From: Rheinheimera sp. | GTDB lineage: Bacteria; Pseudomonadota; Gammaproteobacteria; Enterobacterales; Alteromonadaceae | NCBI RefSeq assembly: GCF_020217005.1 | Contig: NZ_JAIWOI010000141.1 | Location: forward strand, 1-10,000 | DNA length: 10,000 nt | Reading direction: 5' to 3' | Part shown: one piece after another, positions 1 through 6,693 of the stretch | Layout of the letters: every line of letters starts with the position of its first letter | Numbering within the stretch: the stretch's first letter is position 1 | Notes under the pieces: generated by a model | Database searches by the model: none | The model's input: only the letters and a program-made list of their open reading frames with translations | What the model was told of the DNA's origin: nothing | Position numbers and translations under genes: made by a program

Positions 1-484
1 GGAAGTAGGACTCTTCGTTACTTTCTGCGCTGTTGTCGTCTACTGCAAATACGTCAATTTTGGTGATTTCGGTCAGTTCTTCTATTGCGTCTTTCACATC
101 GGCAGAACAAAGCGATAAATCGTTCTGCTGAATGGCAAAACCCACTAAAAAAGACTGAGTCCATTCCACCATAGCTTCCAGTCGTTCTGGCAAGGAATCG
201 TCATCACCGGGCAGCAATAATGCAAAGGAATAGTCGGTCTGTGCCAAAGATTCGGACGTTTGCATAATTAAATCAGAAATATCTGCTTTAACAGGCGCAG
301 ATAAGGCTTGTCCGTCATTTAAGAAGTCGTGCAGAACTGGTAATATCTTTGCAGGTTCTGCGCTCACACCAGCACTGAGTAAGCCTGCGATCAAGCCATG
401 TACTTCGGCGGCCGACGCCATCAGGTAAGATTGATCCAGCAAACTGGTCCAGTGATCGTAAGATTTAAAACTTTCTGTCGTCAT
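1..484 (-). CDS. ygfB: UPF0149 (YgfB/YecA) family protein, 3' end outside the window
   Basis: The minus strand is open from an ATG at 484 to the window edge, giving 161 residues that start MTTESFKSYDHW. The segment AAEVHGLIAGLLSAG (about residues 26–40) matches the AE(M/V)HGLI(S/A)G signature of the YgfB family, and LPVLHDFLND and FALLLPGDDDSLPER follow in the family order. An acidic stretch (DVFAVDDNSAESNEE) comes near the visible end, as in E. coli YgfB. The family is about 190 residues long, so roughly 30 residues are missing to the left. It is a small, acidic, probably cytoplasmic protein whose biochemical role is poorly defined; in Pseudomonas it is reported to affect a regulator of peptidoglycan recycling. 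It diverges from zapA across 103 bp, the arrangement seen in E. coli, where pepP and ubiH follow ygfB. The family call is firm; function is left open. Confidence 0.9.
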   Translation of the reverse strand, partial: MTTESFKSYDHWTSLLDQSYLMASAAEVHGLIAGLLSAGVSAEPAKILPVLHDFLNDGQALSAPVKADISDLIMQTSESLAQTDYSFALLLPGDDDSLPERLEAMVEWTQSFLVGFAIQQNDLSLCSADVKDAIEELTEITKIDVFAVDDNSAESNEESYF

Positions 485-587
485 AATTTTTCGGCCCAAG
501 CGACTTTTCAAGGCAGCTATCCTACCATTTGCTGGTTCTACCCGCCAACAGATGGACGCCCCAATCGCAGGCCCAGAGGTATCTATC

Positions 588-893
588 ATGCATTTACGTA
601 AATTTCGCCCTGTTGACCCTCCACCAGCTGAAGCTGTGGTGAAAAAACCTGTCTCCAAACCTGCTGCCAGTACAAAACCTAAGCAATTGACCATCTCTGT
701 GTTAGGCCGGGTACTCAAAGTGTCCTGCCCTTTAGGTGAAGAACAACGACTGCAGGCAGCCATAGATGAGCTGGAACAACGGGTCGCCAGTACAAAATTT
801 AAGCCAGGCGTGCATATGAATGAAGATGTTTTGTTAATGATTGCGCTTAATTTGTGCAATGAGCTGGTAGAAGTGAAAAAGAAGGCGGAATAA
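588..893 (+). CDS. zapA: Cell division protein ZapA, short form lacking the C-terminal coiled coil
   Basis: This encodes a 101-residue ZapA, a cytoplasmic protein that binds FtsZ and promotes Z-ring bundling. Residues 33–97 carry the family pattern: LTISVLGRVLKVSCPLGEEQ (beta hairpin of the globular domain), the helix LQAAIDELEQRV, then DVLLMIALNLCNELVEVKKK. In E. coli ZapA (109 residues) about 35 more residues follow this point and form the coiled coil used for tetramerisation; here a TAA stops the gene just after VKKKAE. Instead there is a roughly 32-residue Pro/Ala/Lys-rich N-terminal extension. I chose the ATG at 588 over the in-frame ATG at 552 because AGAGGT sits at the right distance upstream of 588 and the extra 12 residues look non-conserved. 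The gene is followed directly by 6S RNA, the usual zapA–ssrS–fthC order of gammaproteobacteria. Confidence 0.88.
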   Translation: MHLRKFRPVDPPPAEAVVKKPVSKPAASTKPKQLTISVLGRVLKVSCPLGEEQRLQAAIDELEQRVASTKFKPGVHMNEDVLLMIALNLCNELVEVKKKAE

Positions 894-908
894 TCAAAAA
901 GCCGATGT

Positions 909-914
909 TATACT
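909..914 (+). promoter_or_regulatory. -10 element of the 6S RNA promoter
   Basis: TATACT (5 of 6 matches to TATAAT) lies 6 bases before the inferred 6S RNA 5' end at 921. A convincing -35 is not visible: at 17–18 bp spacing the sequence falls on the last codons of zapA (GCGGAA/CGGAAT). The promoter therefore overlaps the end of the upstream gene. Confidence 0.5.
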
Positions 915-920
915 TAGGGC

Positions 921-1101
921 GTTCTCTGGGTTGTTAGTGATTAGGTAGATGTCCCTGAGCCGATAATTGTTTTTTTAAAGGGGCTCTTTTTTGTTGCTTT
1001 TGTGCAGGCTCGGCTCGTACCGAGAAGCCTACGGTGACAACTGACTCCCGCCTTGAACCTTAGGTTCAAGGGCTAATACCTGACACGGCAATTCGGAGAA
1101 C
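921..1101 (+). ncRNA. ssrS: 6S RNA
   Basis: 6S RNA is a global regulator that binds sigma-70 RNA polymerase by imitating an open promoter, mainly in stationary phase. The ends pair: GTTCTC at 921–926 with GAGAAC at 1096–1101, giving a length of about 181 nt, close to the 184 nt of E. coli. Conserved blocks appear in order: TCCCTGAGCCGATA (952–965) on the 5' side of the central bubble, GGCTCGGCTCGTACCGAGAAGCC (about 1008–1030) at the apical stem, and CCTTGAACCTTAGGTTCAAGGG (about 1053–1074), a hairpin matching E. coli CCTTGAACCAAGGGTTCAAGG. Five T residues follow the closing stem (1103–1107). It sits between zapA and fthC as in E. coli, where ssrS is co-transcribed with the downstream folate gene. 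The exact ends are inferred from pairing. Confidence 0.93.
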
Positions 1102-1175
1102 CTTTTTATCCTTCGTACTTGAAGCTGCAGCTTTGTTGGCGTCCCTATTTATCCCTGCATTGATTTACACACCCA

Positions 1176-1201
1176 ACGGACGAGGCAAGCCTCGCCCCTA
1201 C
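1176..1201 (+). repeat. REP-like palindromic repeat, copy A
   Basis: A 26-bp unit beginning ACGGACGAGG and ending CCTCGCCCCTAC, with a perfect inner stem CGAGG/CCTCG around CAAG. It shares the framework ACGGRCG…CGCCCCTAC with copies at 1266–1292, 2765–2791 and 5070–5096. Confidence 0.65.
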
Positions 1202-1265
1202 AAATCCTCATCACGCTGCAAATCAAATTCCTTGCCCAACTTTAGATTCATTCTGGATATAAATT

Positions 1266-1292
1266 GTAGGGGCGGGTCTTGTGCCCGCCCGT
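1266..1292 (-). repeat. REP-like palindromic repeat, copy B
   Basis: A 27-bp unit in opposite orientation to copy A. It starts GTAGGGGCGGG and ends CCCGCCCGT, with a 7-bp GC stem (GGGCGGG at 1270–1276 with CCCGCCC at 1284–1290) and loop TCTTGTG. No real T-run follows, so I do not call it an intrinsic terminator. Confidence 0.7.
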
Positions 1293-1308
1293 TTCGAATT
1301 CAAAACCT

Positions 1309-1336
1309 TTGCAGCTAAGTCTTTCTGTTTTATAGT
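1309..1336 (+). promoter_or_regulatory. Candidate sigma-70 promoter for fthC
   Basis: TTGCAG (1309–1314), a 16-bp spacer and TATAGT (1331–1336). A start near 1343 would leave a leader of about 27 nt before the TTG start of fthC. This would let fthC be transcribed apart from 6S RNA. It is based on motif match only. Confidence 0.35.
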
Positions 1337-1369
1337 CCAGCTTATTTTCAAAACCTTAGGTTCTGTGTT

Positions 1370-1960
1370 TTGACTTCACGCCAACAGCTTCGCCAGCATA
1401 TTCGTAGTTTGCGCCGCTCTTTATCTGCAGAGCAGCAACACCAGGCCAGTCTGGAGTTAGTGCAGCAGCTATTGCCCCGCCCTGAGGTACAACAAGCTCA
1501 GCACATAGCTTTATACCTGACCAATGACGGTGAGCTGGACACTACAGCGCTGATCCAAGCCTTATGGCAACAAGGCAAGACCTTGTATTTGCCACTGTTG
1601 CATCCCGTCGTACCAGGTTATCTGGTGTTTCAGCTTTATACTCCGGATACCCAATTAAAACCCAATCAGTTTGGTATAGGCGAGCCGGAGTTGAATTGCA
1701 GTCTGTTACGCCCTGTCAGCCAACTGGATCTGATATTTACACCTTTGGTTGCTTTTGACTCGCAAGGTCAGCGTTTGGGCATGGGCGGTGGTTTTTACGA
1801 CAGAACCTTAAGCCAATTGGATTCGGCTACAACAAAACCACAGCTGATTGGCTTAGCTCATGATTGTCAGCAAGTAGACGCAGTACCCGTCGAAGCCTGG
1901 GATATTCCGTTGCCAGCGATTTGCACGCCAACCAAATTCCGACGTTTTAGTGAACAATAA
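1370..1960 (+). CDS. fthC: 5-formyltetrahydrofolate cyclo-ligase (methenyl-THF synthetase)
   Basis: This enzyme converts 5-formyl-THF to 5,10-methenyl-THF using ATP and is cytosolic. The 196-residue product matches E. coli YgfA/FthC along its length. DGELDT (53–58) and WQQGK..YLPLLHP (66–79) lie in the N half, TPLVAFD (124–130) leads to the signature RLGMGGGFYDRTL (135–147), and AHDCQ (163–167) and EAWDIPLPAICTP (175–187) follow. The likely start is TTG at 1370, preceded by TTAGG about 9 bases upstream; no in-frame ATG or GTG lies nearby and the next alternatives would cut into conserved sequence. An uncommon TTG start may keep expression low. Position behind 6S RNA is conserved in gammaproteobacteria (ygfA, fau, fthC are synonyms). 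Confidence 0.94.
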   Translation: MTSRQQLRQHIRSLRRSLSAEQQHQASLELVQQLLPRPEVQQAQHIALYLTNDGELDTTALIQALWQQGKTLYLPLLHPVVPGYLVFQLYTPDTQLKPNQFGIGEPELNCSLLRPVSQLDLIFTPLVAFDSQGQRLGMGGGFYDRTLSQLDSATTKPQLIGLAHDCQQVDAVPVEAWDIPLPAICTPTKFRRFSEQ

Positions 1961-2003
1961 GTAAATACTAAAATTCTTTCAGCTCTTTTGCCTTTTGCCT
2001 CTT

Positions 2004-2031
2004 TTGCCCGATCCCCCTTTTCGGCTACTAT
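2004..2031 (+). promoter_or_regulatory. Weak candidate promoter for rpiA
   Basis: TTGCCC (2004–2009), a 16-bp spacer and TACTAT (2026–2031) lie upstream of rpiA, within the 116-bp gap after fthC. The match is modest and the surrounding pyrimidine-rich sequence could give it by chance. Confidence 0.25.
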
Positions 2032-2076
2032 CCATCTGTATGGCTAAACGCATTAAAACTAGAAACGGTACCCTCC

Positions 2077-2733
2077 ATGACGCAAGATCAGATGAAAAAA
2101 GCCGCTGCCTGGGCAGCCTTAGATTATGTAACAGCTGGCACTATTGTAGGTGTGGGCACTGGTTCTACCGTGAATCACTTTATTGACGCGCTGGCTACGA
2201 TCAAAGATCAGATCAAAGGTGCGGTATCCAGCTCTGTGCAATCTACTGAAAAAATGCGTACTTTAGGTATTGCGGTACTGGATTTAAACGAGGTTGAAAG
2301 TTTTGCCATTTATGTCGACGGTGCAGACGAAATCAATCCGCAAAAGCATATGATTAAAGGCGGTGGCGCAGCGCTGACCCGCGAAAAAATTGTCGCAGCA
2401 GTGGCTGAGAAGTTTGTTTGTATTGTCGATCAAACCAAACAAGTGGACGTACTGGGAAGATTCCCTTTGCCTGTTGAAGTAATCCCCATGGCCCGTGCTT
2501 ATGTGGCACGCGAGCTGGAAAAGTTAGGCGGTCGCCCGGTGTGGCGTGAAAACGTGGTCACAGACAACGGCAATATTATTTTAGATGTGCATGGCCTTAG
2601 CATCACAGCACCAGAACAATTAGAACAACAAATAAACAACCTGGTCGGCGTAGTCACCAACGGTATTTTTGCCCGTCGTGCGGCAGATATAGTTCTGGTC
2701 GGTACTGCCGAAGGCACAAAAATCTTAAACTGA
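2077..2733 (+). CDS. rpiA: Ribose-5-phosphate isomerase A
   Basis: RpiA interconverts ribose 5-phosphate and ribulose 5-phosphate in the non-oxidative pentose phosphate pathway (cytosol). At 218 residues it is one shorter than E. coli RpiA and collinear with it from [18 protein letters not shown] onward. Phosphate-binding GVGTGST (25–31), the catalytic loop DGADE with D81 and D84, K94 in [13 protein letters not shown] and E103 are all present at the E. coli positions. The C-terminal part carries [14 protein letters not shown] (160–173). The ATG at 2077 gives the expected N terminus even though its Shine–Dalgarno is poor (ACCCTCC precedes it). serA follows 139 bp downstream on the same strand; this proximity also occurs in E. 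coli. Confidence 0.97.
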   Translation: MTQDQMKKAAAWAALDYVTAGTIVGVGTGSTVNHFIDALATIKDQIKGAVSSSVQSTEKMRTLGIAVLDLNEVESFAIYVDGADEINPQKHMIKGGGAALTREKIVAAVAEKFVCIVDQTKQVDVLGRFPLPVEVIPMARAYVARELEKLGGRPVWRENVVTDNGNIILDVHGLSITAPEQLEQQINNLVGVVTNGIFARRAADIVLVGTAEGTKILN

Positions 2734-2739
2734 GCTTGT

Positions 2740-2812
2740 CGTACTTGAAGCCGCAGCAGAAAAAACGGGCAGGGATAAATCCAGCCCCTACTCGTAGCGC
2801 TGCAACGCCAAT
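2740..2812 (+). repeat. Composite intergenic repeat between rpiA and serA (includes REP-like copy D)
   Basis: Starts with CGTACTTGAAGCCGCAGC (2740–2757), nearly identical to 1115–1132. It contains a 27-bp REP-like unit at 2765–2791 (ACGGGCAGGGATAAAT … CCAGCCCCTAC) and continues with CGCTGCAACGCCA. The same three blocks, in the same order but with different spacing, lie after 6S RNA. No intrinsic terminator for rpiA is evident. Confidence 0.55.
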
Positions 2813-2872
2813 TACTTAGAGCCAGAATCAAGTGAATCGAATTTAAATTGCAACAAGTTAAAGAGAAGTAAA

Positions 2873-4099
2873 ATGGAAAAATTTTCGCTGCCCAAAGACA
2901 AGATCAAAATCCTATTACTGGAAGGTTTACACCAAAGTGCGGTGCAGAGCTTTAAGAATCAGGGTTACAGCAACATTGAGTATTTAAAAACCTCTTTGGA
3001 TGAAGCTGAGCTGATTGAAAAAATCCGTGACGTGCACTTTATTGGCATTCGTTCACGCACTCAGTTAACCGAAAAAGTACTGGACGCCGCCACTAAACTC
3101 GCCGCTGTGGGTTGCTTCTGTATCGGCACCAATCAGGTGGACCTAGACGCCGCTTTGATGCGGGGTATTCCGGTATTTAACGCACCTTTTTCCAATACCC
3201 GCTCAGTGGCTGAACTGGTGTTAGGCCAAATCATTATGCTGCTGCGTGGTATTCCTGAGCGTAATGCCGCAGCGCACCGTGGTGTCTGGCAAAAAACTGC
3301 AACTCAGTCTTTTGAAGCCCGTGGTAAAACCTTAGGTATTATCGGTTACGGCCATATTGGTACTCAGCTGAGCATCATGGCGGAAAACATCGGTATGCGA
3401 GTGCAGTTTTACGATATCGAAGACAAGCTGGTATTAGGCAATGCCACCCAAGTTGATTTTGGCACTTTGCTGAAAACTTCAGATGTAGTGACTTTGCATG
3501 TGCCTGAAACAGCTCAGACCAAAAATATGATCGGCGAAGCTGAACTGGATCTGATGAAACAAGGCAGCATTTTGATCAACGCTTCACGTGGCACTGTGGT
3601 CGATATCGATGCTTTAGCAGCTGTGATGAAAGCGAAAAAACTGGCCGGTGCTGCTATTGACGTATTCCCGGTGGAACCGACCAGCAACGATGAAGAATTT
3701 CTGTCGCCACTGCGTGAATTCGACAACGTGATCCTGACGCCACATATTGGTGGTTCTACTCAGGAAGCGCAGGAGAATATCGGCTTTGAAGTGGCAGGTA
3801 AGATGGTGAAATACAGCGACAACGGTTCTACCCTGTCAGCGGTGAATTTCCCGGAAGTGTCACTGCCAGAACACAAAGGCCGTTCACGTTTACTGCATAT
3901 CCACAAAAACCAGCCTGGTATGCTAACCAAAATCAACGAAGCTTTTGCCAAACACGGCATCAACATTTCGGGTCAGTATCTGCAAACCAATGCCGAAATT
4001 GGTTACGTAGTGATAGACATAGATTCATTGGACCACGAACTGGCCCTGAATGAGCTGAAGGCGATTCCTGGGACGTTACGCGCCCGCGTCCTCCATTAA
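2873..4099 (+). CDS. serA: D-3-phosphoglycerate dehydrogenase (serine feedback type)
   Basis: SerA oxidises 3-phosphoglycerate to 3-phosphohydroxypyruvate with NAD, the first step of L-serine synthesis. The 408 residues align with E. coli SerA (410). The N-terminal substrate domain has GIRSRTQLT and GCFCIGTNQVDLDA. The Rossmann domain has GYGHIG (158–163) with D181 after FY, expected for NAD. Catalytic R239 (NASRG), E268 (FPVEP) and H291 (TPHIGG) are present, as is W139 in HRGVW. The ACT domain (about 338–408) keeps H344, N346 and N364, which bind the inhibitor L-serine in E. coli, so feedback inhibition is likely. The ATG at 2873 follows AAGAGAAG. A perfect inverted repeat starts 4 bases after the stop and probably ends transcription. 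Confidence 0.98.
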   Translation: MEKFSLPKDKIKILLLEGLHQSAVQSFKNQGYSNIEYLKTSLDEAELIEKIRDVHFIGIRSRTQLTEKVLDAATKLAAVGCFCIGTNQVDLDAALMRGIPVFNAPFSNTRSVAELVLGQIIMLLRGIPERNAAAHRGVWQKTATQSFEARGKTLGIIGYGHIGTQLSIMAENIGMRVQFYDIEDKLVLGNATQVDFGTLLKTSDVVTLHVPETAQTKNMIGEAELDLMKQGSILINASRGTVVDIDALAAVMKAKKLAGAAIDVFPVEPTSNDEEFLSPLREFDNVILTPHIGGSTQEAQENIGFEVAGKMVKYSDNGSTLSAVNFPEVSLPEHKGRSRLLHIHKNQPGMLTKINEAFAKHGINISGQYLQTNAEIGYVVIDIDSLDHELALNELKAIPGTLRARVLH

Positions 4100-4102
4100 C
4101 TA

Positions 4103-4158
4103 AAAATGGGGTCAGATCACATTAGTTATGCGTAACTAATGTGATCTGACCCCATTTT
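4103..4158. terminator. Perfect 26-bp inverted repeat between convergent genes, likely bidirectional terminator
   Basis: Arms 4103–4128 and 4133–4158 are exact reverse complements around the 4-base loop TGCG. The outer ends are AAAATGGGG and CCCCATTTT, so each strand ends in a short T-run after a GC block. It nearly fills the 64 bp between the serA and DUF481 stop codons, so it can serve both. The length and perfection, together with the GGGGTCAGA end, look more like a mobile palindrome (REP/MITE type) put to use as a terminator than an ordinary terminator. Confidence 0.75.
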
Positions 4159-4163
4159 CATTG

Positions 4164-4943
4164 TTAGAACGAGTAGACGATAGAAGCTGCGGTTTCAGAG
4201 TCTGTGCTTTTCTTATCTACGCCTACATCTGAGTCGTACTTAATGTTCAGGCTTAAACGCAACGCCAGCTCGTTATTGATTTGTGCTGTGACAGCGCTGC
4301 GGCTGGTATAGCTGGTGTTATGACCATCTAATGAAATAGCGTATTCCAGTGTTTGTTTAAACTTGCTGGTTTCCGAGAAGTGATATTCGAAGTTACCAGC
4401 GGCATACCAAATCATACCTGAGTTACTTTCGCCTTCTGAGGGTCTGTCATACGCGACACCAGGACCAGTCTCGAAGTCTAAATAATTCTCGCCTGCTTCG
4501 TATAATCTATTGGCATAACCCACAGCCAGGGACGATTGTTCGCGGAAAGCACCAAAACGGTCATTTAAATAAGCGGCCCGGCCGAATAAACTGCTGTCTG
4601 AGCGGAAAAATTTATAGTTACTTTGCGCCGTAATACCCACACGCTGGCCAGTAGTATTGTCTTCTTTTTCGCCTGTAGCGCTGTTGGTTTGGGTATTTCG
4701 CTGCAACAAGGTTTGGATATAGTACTTGTTACGGAAATCTTCCAGTTCGTGTTTTAACTCTGCGTTGGTGCGCACTGCAGTAGCTTCAGTGTTACCACGG
4801 CTTAGTACCACTCCCACTTCAACATCCCCACCCCAAGGCGGAATAGTGGCTTCTGCTTCGCCATGTTTTTTCTGAAATTCCTGTGCCTGAACAGAGACTG
4901 CTGAACACAACAGTACAGCTGACAATGCGACTACTAAACGCAT
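4164..4943 (-). CDS. DUF481 (YdiY-like) outer-membrane protein
   Basis: The product is a 259-residue protein with a Sec signal peptide: a basic start MRLVVALSAVLLCSAVSVQA with probable cleavage after residue 20 (VQA|QE). The mature part opens with WGGDVEVGVVLSRGNTEATAV, the typical start of DUF481 proteins ('salt-induced outer membrane protein', YdiY). It continues with alternating polar/apolar segments rich in Tyr and Phe, for example KYYIQTLLQRNTQ, SNYKFFRSDSSLFGRAAYLNDRFG and FEYHFSETSKFKQTLEYAIS. The chain ends in Phe (SIVYSF), as outer-membrane barrels usually do. From this I infer a small beta-barrel in the outer membrane; the biological role is unknown. The start at 4943 has AAGAAGGG about 9 bases upstream. 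It converges on serA and is followed upstream by gltX on the same strand, separated by 156 bp of repeats. Confidence 0.85.
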   Translation of the reverse strand: MRLVVALSAVLLCSAVSVQAQEFQKKHGEAEATIPPWGGDVEVGVVLSRGNTEATAVRTNAELKHELEDFRNKYYIQTLLQRNTQTNSATGEKEDNTTGQRVGITAQSNYKFFRSDSSLFGRAAYLNDRFGAFREQSSLAVGYANRLYEAGENYLDFETGPGVAYDRPSEGESNSGMIWYAAGNFEYHFSETSKFKQTLEYAISLDGHNTSYTSRSAVTAQINNELALRLSLNIKYDSDVGVDKKSTDSETAASIVYSF

Positions 4944-5026
4944 GTTGTATAACCCTTCTTAAAAAATGAACATCATTTTGACAGTTGCAAATGAATGCAG
5001 CCTTGCTGAAACAAGTTGGATGCGAG

Positions 5027-5049
5027 ACGGGCGGGGATAAACCCATTCC
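5027..5049 (+). repeat. Partial REP-like repeat, copy E
   Basis: ACGGGCGGGGATAAACCC matches the left side of copy D (ACGGGCAGGGATAAATCC) almost exactly. The right side (ATTCC) lacks the CGCCCCTAC end, so this copy looks truncated or decayed. Confidence 0.45.
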
Positions 5050-5069
5050 GACATCGCATTTAACCAGAG

Positions 5070-5096
5070 ACGGGCGACCCTAAAGGTCGCCCCTAC
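5070..5096 (+). repeat. REP-like palindromic repeat, copy C
   Basis: A 27-bp unit starting ACGGGCGACC and ending GGTCGCCCCTAC, with an 8-bp perfect stem (5072–5079 with 5085–5092) and loop CTAAA. It lies 3 bp past the end of gltX. On the gltX strand no T-run follows, so it is not a classical terminator, though it could stabilise the mRNA 3' end. Confidence 0.7.
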
Positions 5097-5099
5097 GGA

Positions 5100-6509
5100 C
5101 TATTCGCCAGCTCTGTTGCTGATATACTCCAGCGCCATGCTGATGCGCTTTAACACACGATCTTTGCCAATCAGAGCCAGTGTCGCATCCAGTGCTGGTG
5201 AGTTACCACCACCTGTGACAGCTACACGTAAAGGCATACCAACTTTACCCATGCCTAAACCTAAGCTTTCAGCAGCATCGTTGATCGCTTTGTGTAAAGC
5301 CTCAACCGACCAATCATTCAGCTCTGCCAGTTTAGTTTGAACAGCAACCAGAGGCTCTGCAGCCACAGGGCGTAAGTGTTTTTTCGCGGCGTTTTCTTCA
5401 AACTCGCTGAAGTCTTCGTAGAAATAACGACTGACTTCTACCAGTTCTTTTAAGGTTTTCACCCGCTCTGCCTGCACTTTCACCAGTTCCGTCAAAGCCG
5501 GACCTGCGCTGATATCCAGCTTCTGATCGGCCACATGCCAGGCCAAATGGCTTGCCACATAGTCTGGAGCCAGCGTTTTCATATAGTGCTGGTTTAACCA
5601 AATCAGCTTGTCAGTGTTGAAGGCCGAAGGAGCGCGGTTACAGTTGCTTAAATCAAACAACTGAACTAATTCTTCTTTGCTGAAGATTTCCTGATCGCCA
5701 TGAGACCAGCCCAGACGCACTAAATAGTTGATCAGCGCTTCTGGCAGGAAACCATTGTCGCGGTATTGCATCACGCCAACAGCACCATGACGTTTTGACA
5801 GACGTTTGCCATCGTCACCTAAAATCATAGGCACGTGAGCATACTTAGGAATTTCAGCGCCCAAGGCCGCCAGAATATTCATCTGACGTGGTGTATTGTT
5901 GACATGGTCGTCACCACGAATAACGTGAGTGATGCCCATCTTCCAGTCGTCGACCACAACAGTCAGGTTATAGGTTGGTGTGCCGTCACTGCGGGCAATA
6001 ATTAAATCGTCCAGCTCAGCATTGGCAATTTCAATACGGCCTTTGATTAAATCGTCAATCACTACTACGCCATCCAGCGGGTTTTTGAAGCGGATCACAT
6101 AAGGCTTATCTGTTGGGTGGTCCGTACGATCACGCCACATACCGTTGTATTTTGGCTTTTCACCAGCAGCCATTTGCGCTTCGCGCATTGCATCTACTTC
6201 TTCTACAGTACAGAAGCATTTGTAGGCTTTGCCTTCAGCCAGCAGCTGAGCGACCACTTCCTTATACAAATCAAAGCGTTTGGTTTGGTAATAAGGGCCC
6301 GCGTCATAATCCAGTCCCAGCCATTCCATACCTTCTAAAATGGCATCCACAGATTCCTGAGTGGAACGTTCTAAATCTGTATCTTCTATACGAAGGATAA
6401 AAGTACCGCCGGTTTTACGAGCGTGCAGCCAGCTGTATAACGCTGTACGGGCGCCACCAACGTGCAGATAACCTGTAGGGCTTGGCGCGAAACGAGTAAC
6501 TATAGACAT
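5100..6509 (-). CDS. gltX: Glutamyl-tRNA synthetase
   Basis: GltX charges tRNA-Glu with glutamate (cytosol, class I synthetase). With the ATG at 6509 the protein has 469 residues (E. coli 471) and begins [24 protein letters not shown]. The HIGH-type motif is at 10–19 ([10 protein letters not shown]) and the KMSKS-type motif KRLSKR at 235–240. [11 protein letters not shown] (199–209), DKPYVIRF and [13 protein letters not shown] are standard family blocks, and the C-terminal helical anticodon-binding part is complete. A longer frame starting at 6572 adds 21 residues without similarity and runs into the promoter, so 6509 is preferred. C98 and C100 of the E. coli zinc site are kept, but the second pair (C125, H127) is W125 and D127 here. 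It diverges from the tRNA-Val operon, as in E. coli. Confidence 0.97.
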   Translation of the reverse strand: MSIVTRFAPSPTGYLHVGGARTALYSWLHARKTGGTFILRIEDTDLERSTQESVDAILEGMEWLGLDYDAGPYYQTKRFDLYKEVVAQLLAEGKAYKCFCTVEEVDAMREAQMAAGEKPKYNGMWRDRTDHPTDKPYVIRFKNPLDGVVVIDDLIKGRIEIANAELDDLIIARSDGTPTYNLTVVVDDWKMGITHVIRGDDHVNNTPRQMNILAALGAEIPKYAHVPMILGDDGKRLSKRHGAVGVMQYRDNGFLPEALINYLVRLGWSHGDQEIFSKEELVQLFDLSNCNRAPSAFNTDKLIWLNQHYMKTLAPDYVASHLAWHVADQKLDISAGPALTELVKVQAERVKTLKELVEVSRYFYEDFSEFEENAAKKHLRPVAAEPLVAVQTKLAELNDWSVEALHKAINDAAESLGLGMGKVGMPLRVAVTGGGNSPALDATLALIGKDRVLKRISMALEYISNRAGE

Positions 6510-6543
6510 AACAAATCCACTGAAGGCCAAAAAATTGGGCGCT

Positions 6544-6572
6544 ATTGTACCAATGCAAAGCAGTGATTGCAC
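6544..6572 (-). promoter_or_regulatory. Candidate extended -10 promoter for gltX
   Basis: On the minus strand TACAAT (6549–6544) is preceded by TGG, an extended -10 arrangement. The 17-bp-spaced -35 position reads GTGCAA (6572–6567), a weak match. The start would lie about 28 bases before the gltX ATG. Confidence 0.4.
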
Positions 6573-6647
6573 GGCCGAAGCTACAATGCAGGAAAAGATT
6601 TAACTGACTACTTTTACAGCATACAGTTCACAAAGCTAAAAATATTA

Positions 6648-6675
6648 TTGACACAAAAACCGAGCCCCCTATAAT
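6648..6675 (+). promoter_or_regulatory. Strong sigma-70 promoter of the tRNA-Val operon
   Basis: TTGACA (6648–6653), a 16-bp spacer and TATAAT (6670–6675) match the consensus at all 12 positions. A/T-rich sequence (AAGCTAAAAATATTA) directly upstream resembles an UP element. A GC-rich discriminator (GACGGCCG) follows, the feature linked to ppGpp/DksA (stringent) control of stable RNA genes. Transcription would start near 6682, just before the first tRNA. Confidence 0.92.
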
Positions 6676-6693
6676 GACGGCCGACCACACGAT

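Larger units (their letters stand above)
1102..1369. other. 6S RNA–fthC intergenic region with two palindromic repeats
   Basis: No gene is visible in this 268-bp gap. It holds two oppositely oriented copies of the window's ACGGGCG…CGCCCCTAC repeat (1176–1201 and 1266–1292) and a CGTACTTGAAGCTGCAGC block (1115–1132) that recurs after rpiA. A candidate promoter for fthC lies at its right end. A short open frame at 1133–1318 has no recognisable protein features and is made mostly of the repeats. Confidence 0.7.

Noticed and set aside
552..587. Longer ZapA start at 552
   Set aside because: The ATG at 588 has the better Shine–Dalgarno (AGAGGT), and the 12 extra residues have no family similarity.
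1133..1318. A 61-codon open frame between 6S RNA and fthC
   Set aside because: It is built from the palindromic repeats, has no ribosome-binding site and looks like no protein.
2040..2186. ATG at 2040 in good context just upstream of rpiA
   Set aside because: It is out of frame with rpiA and runs into it as an overlapping frame without protein-like features; RpiA similarity begins at 2077.
5072..5092. Hairpin GGGCGACC/GGTCGCCC as the gltX intrinsic terminator
   Set aside because: No T-run follows on the gltX strand; it fits the REP-like family better.
6510..6572. Longer GltX start at 6572
   Set aside because: The extra 21 residues precede the canonical [13 protein letters not shown] start and overlap the likely promoter.
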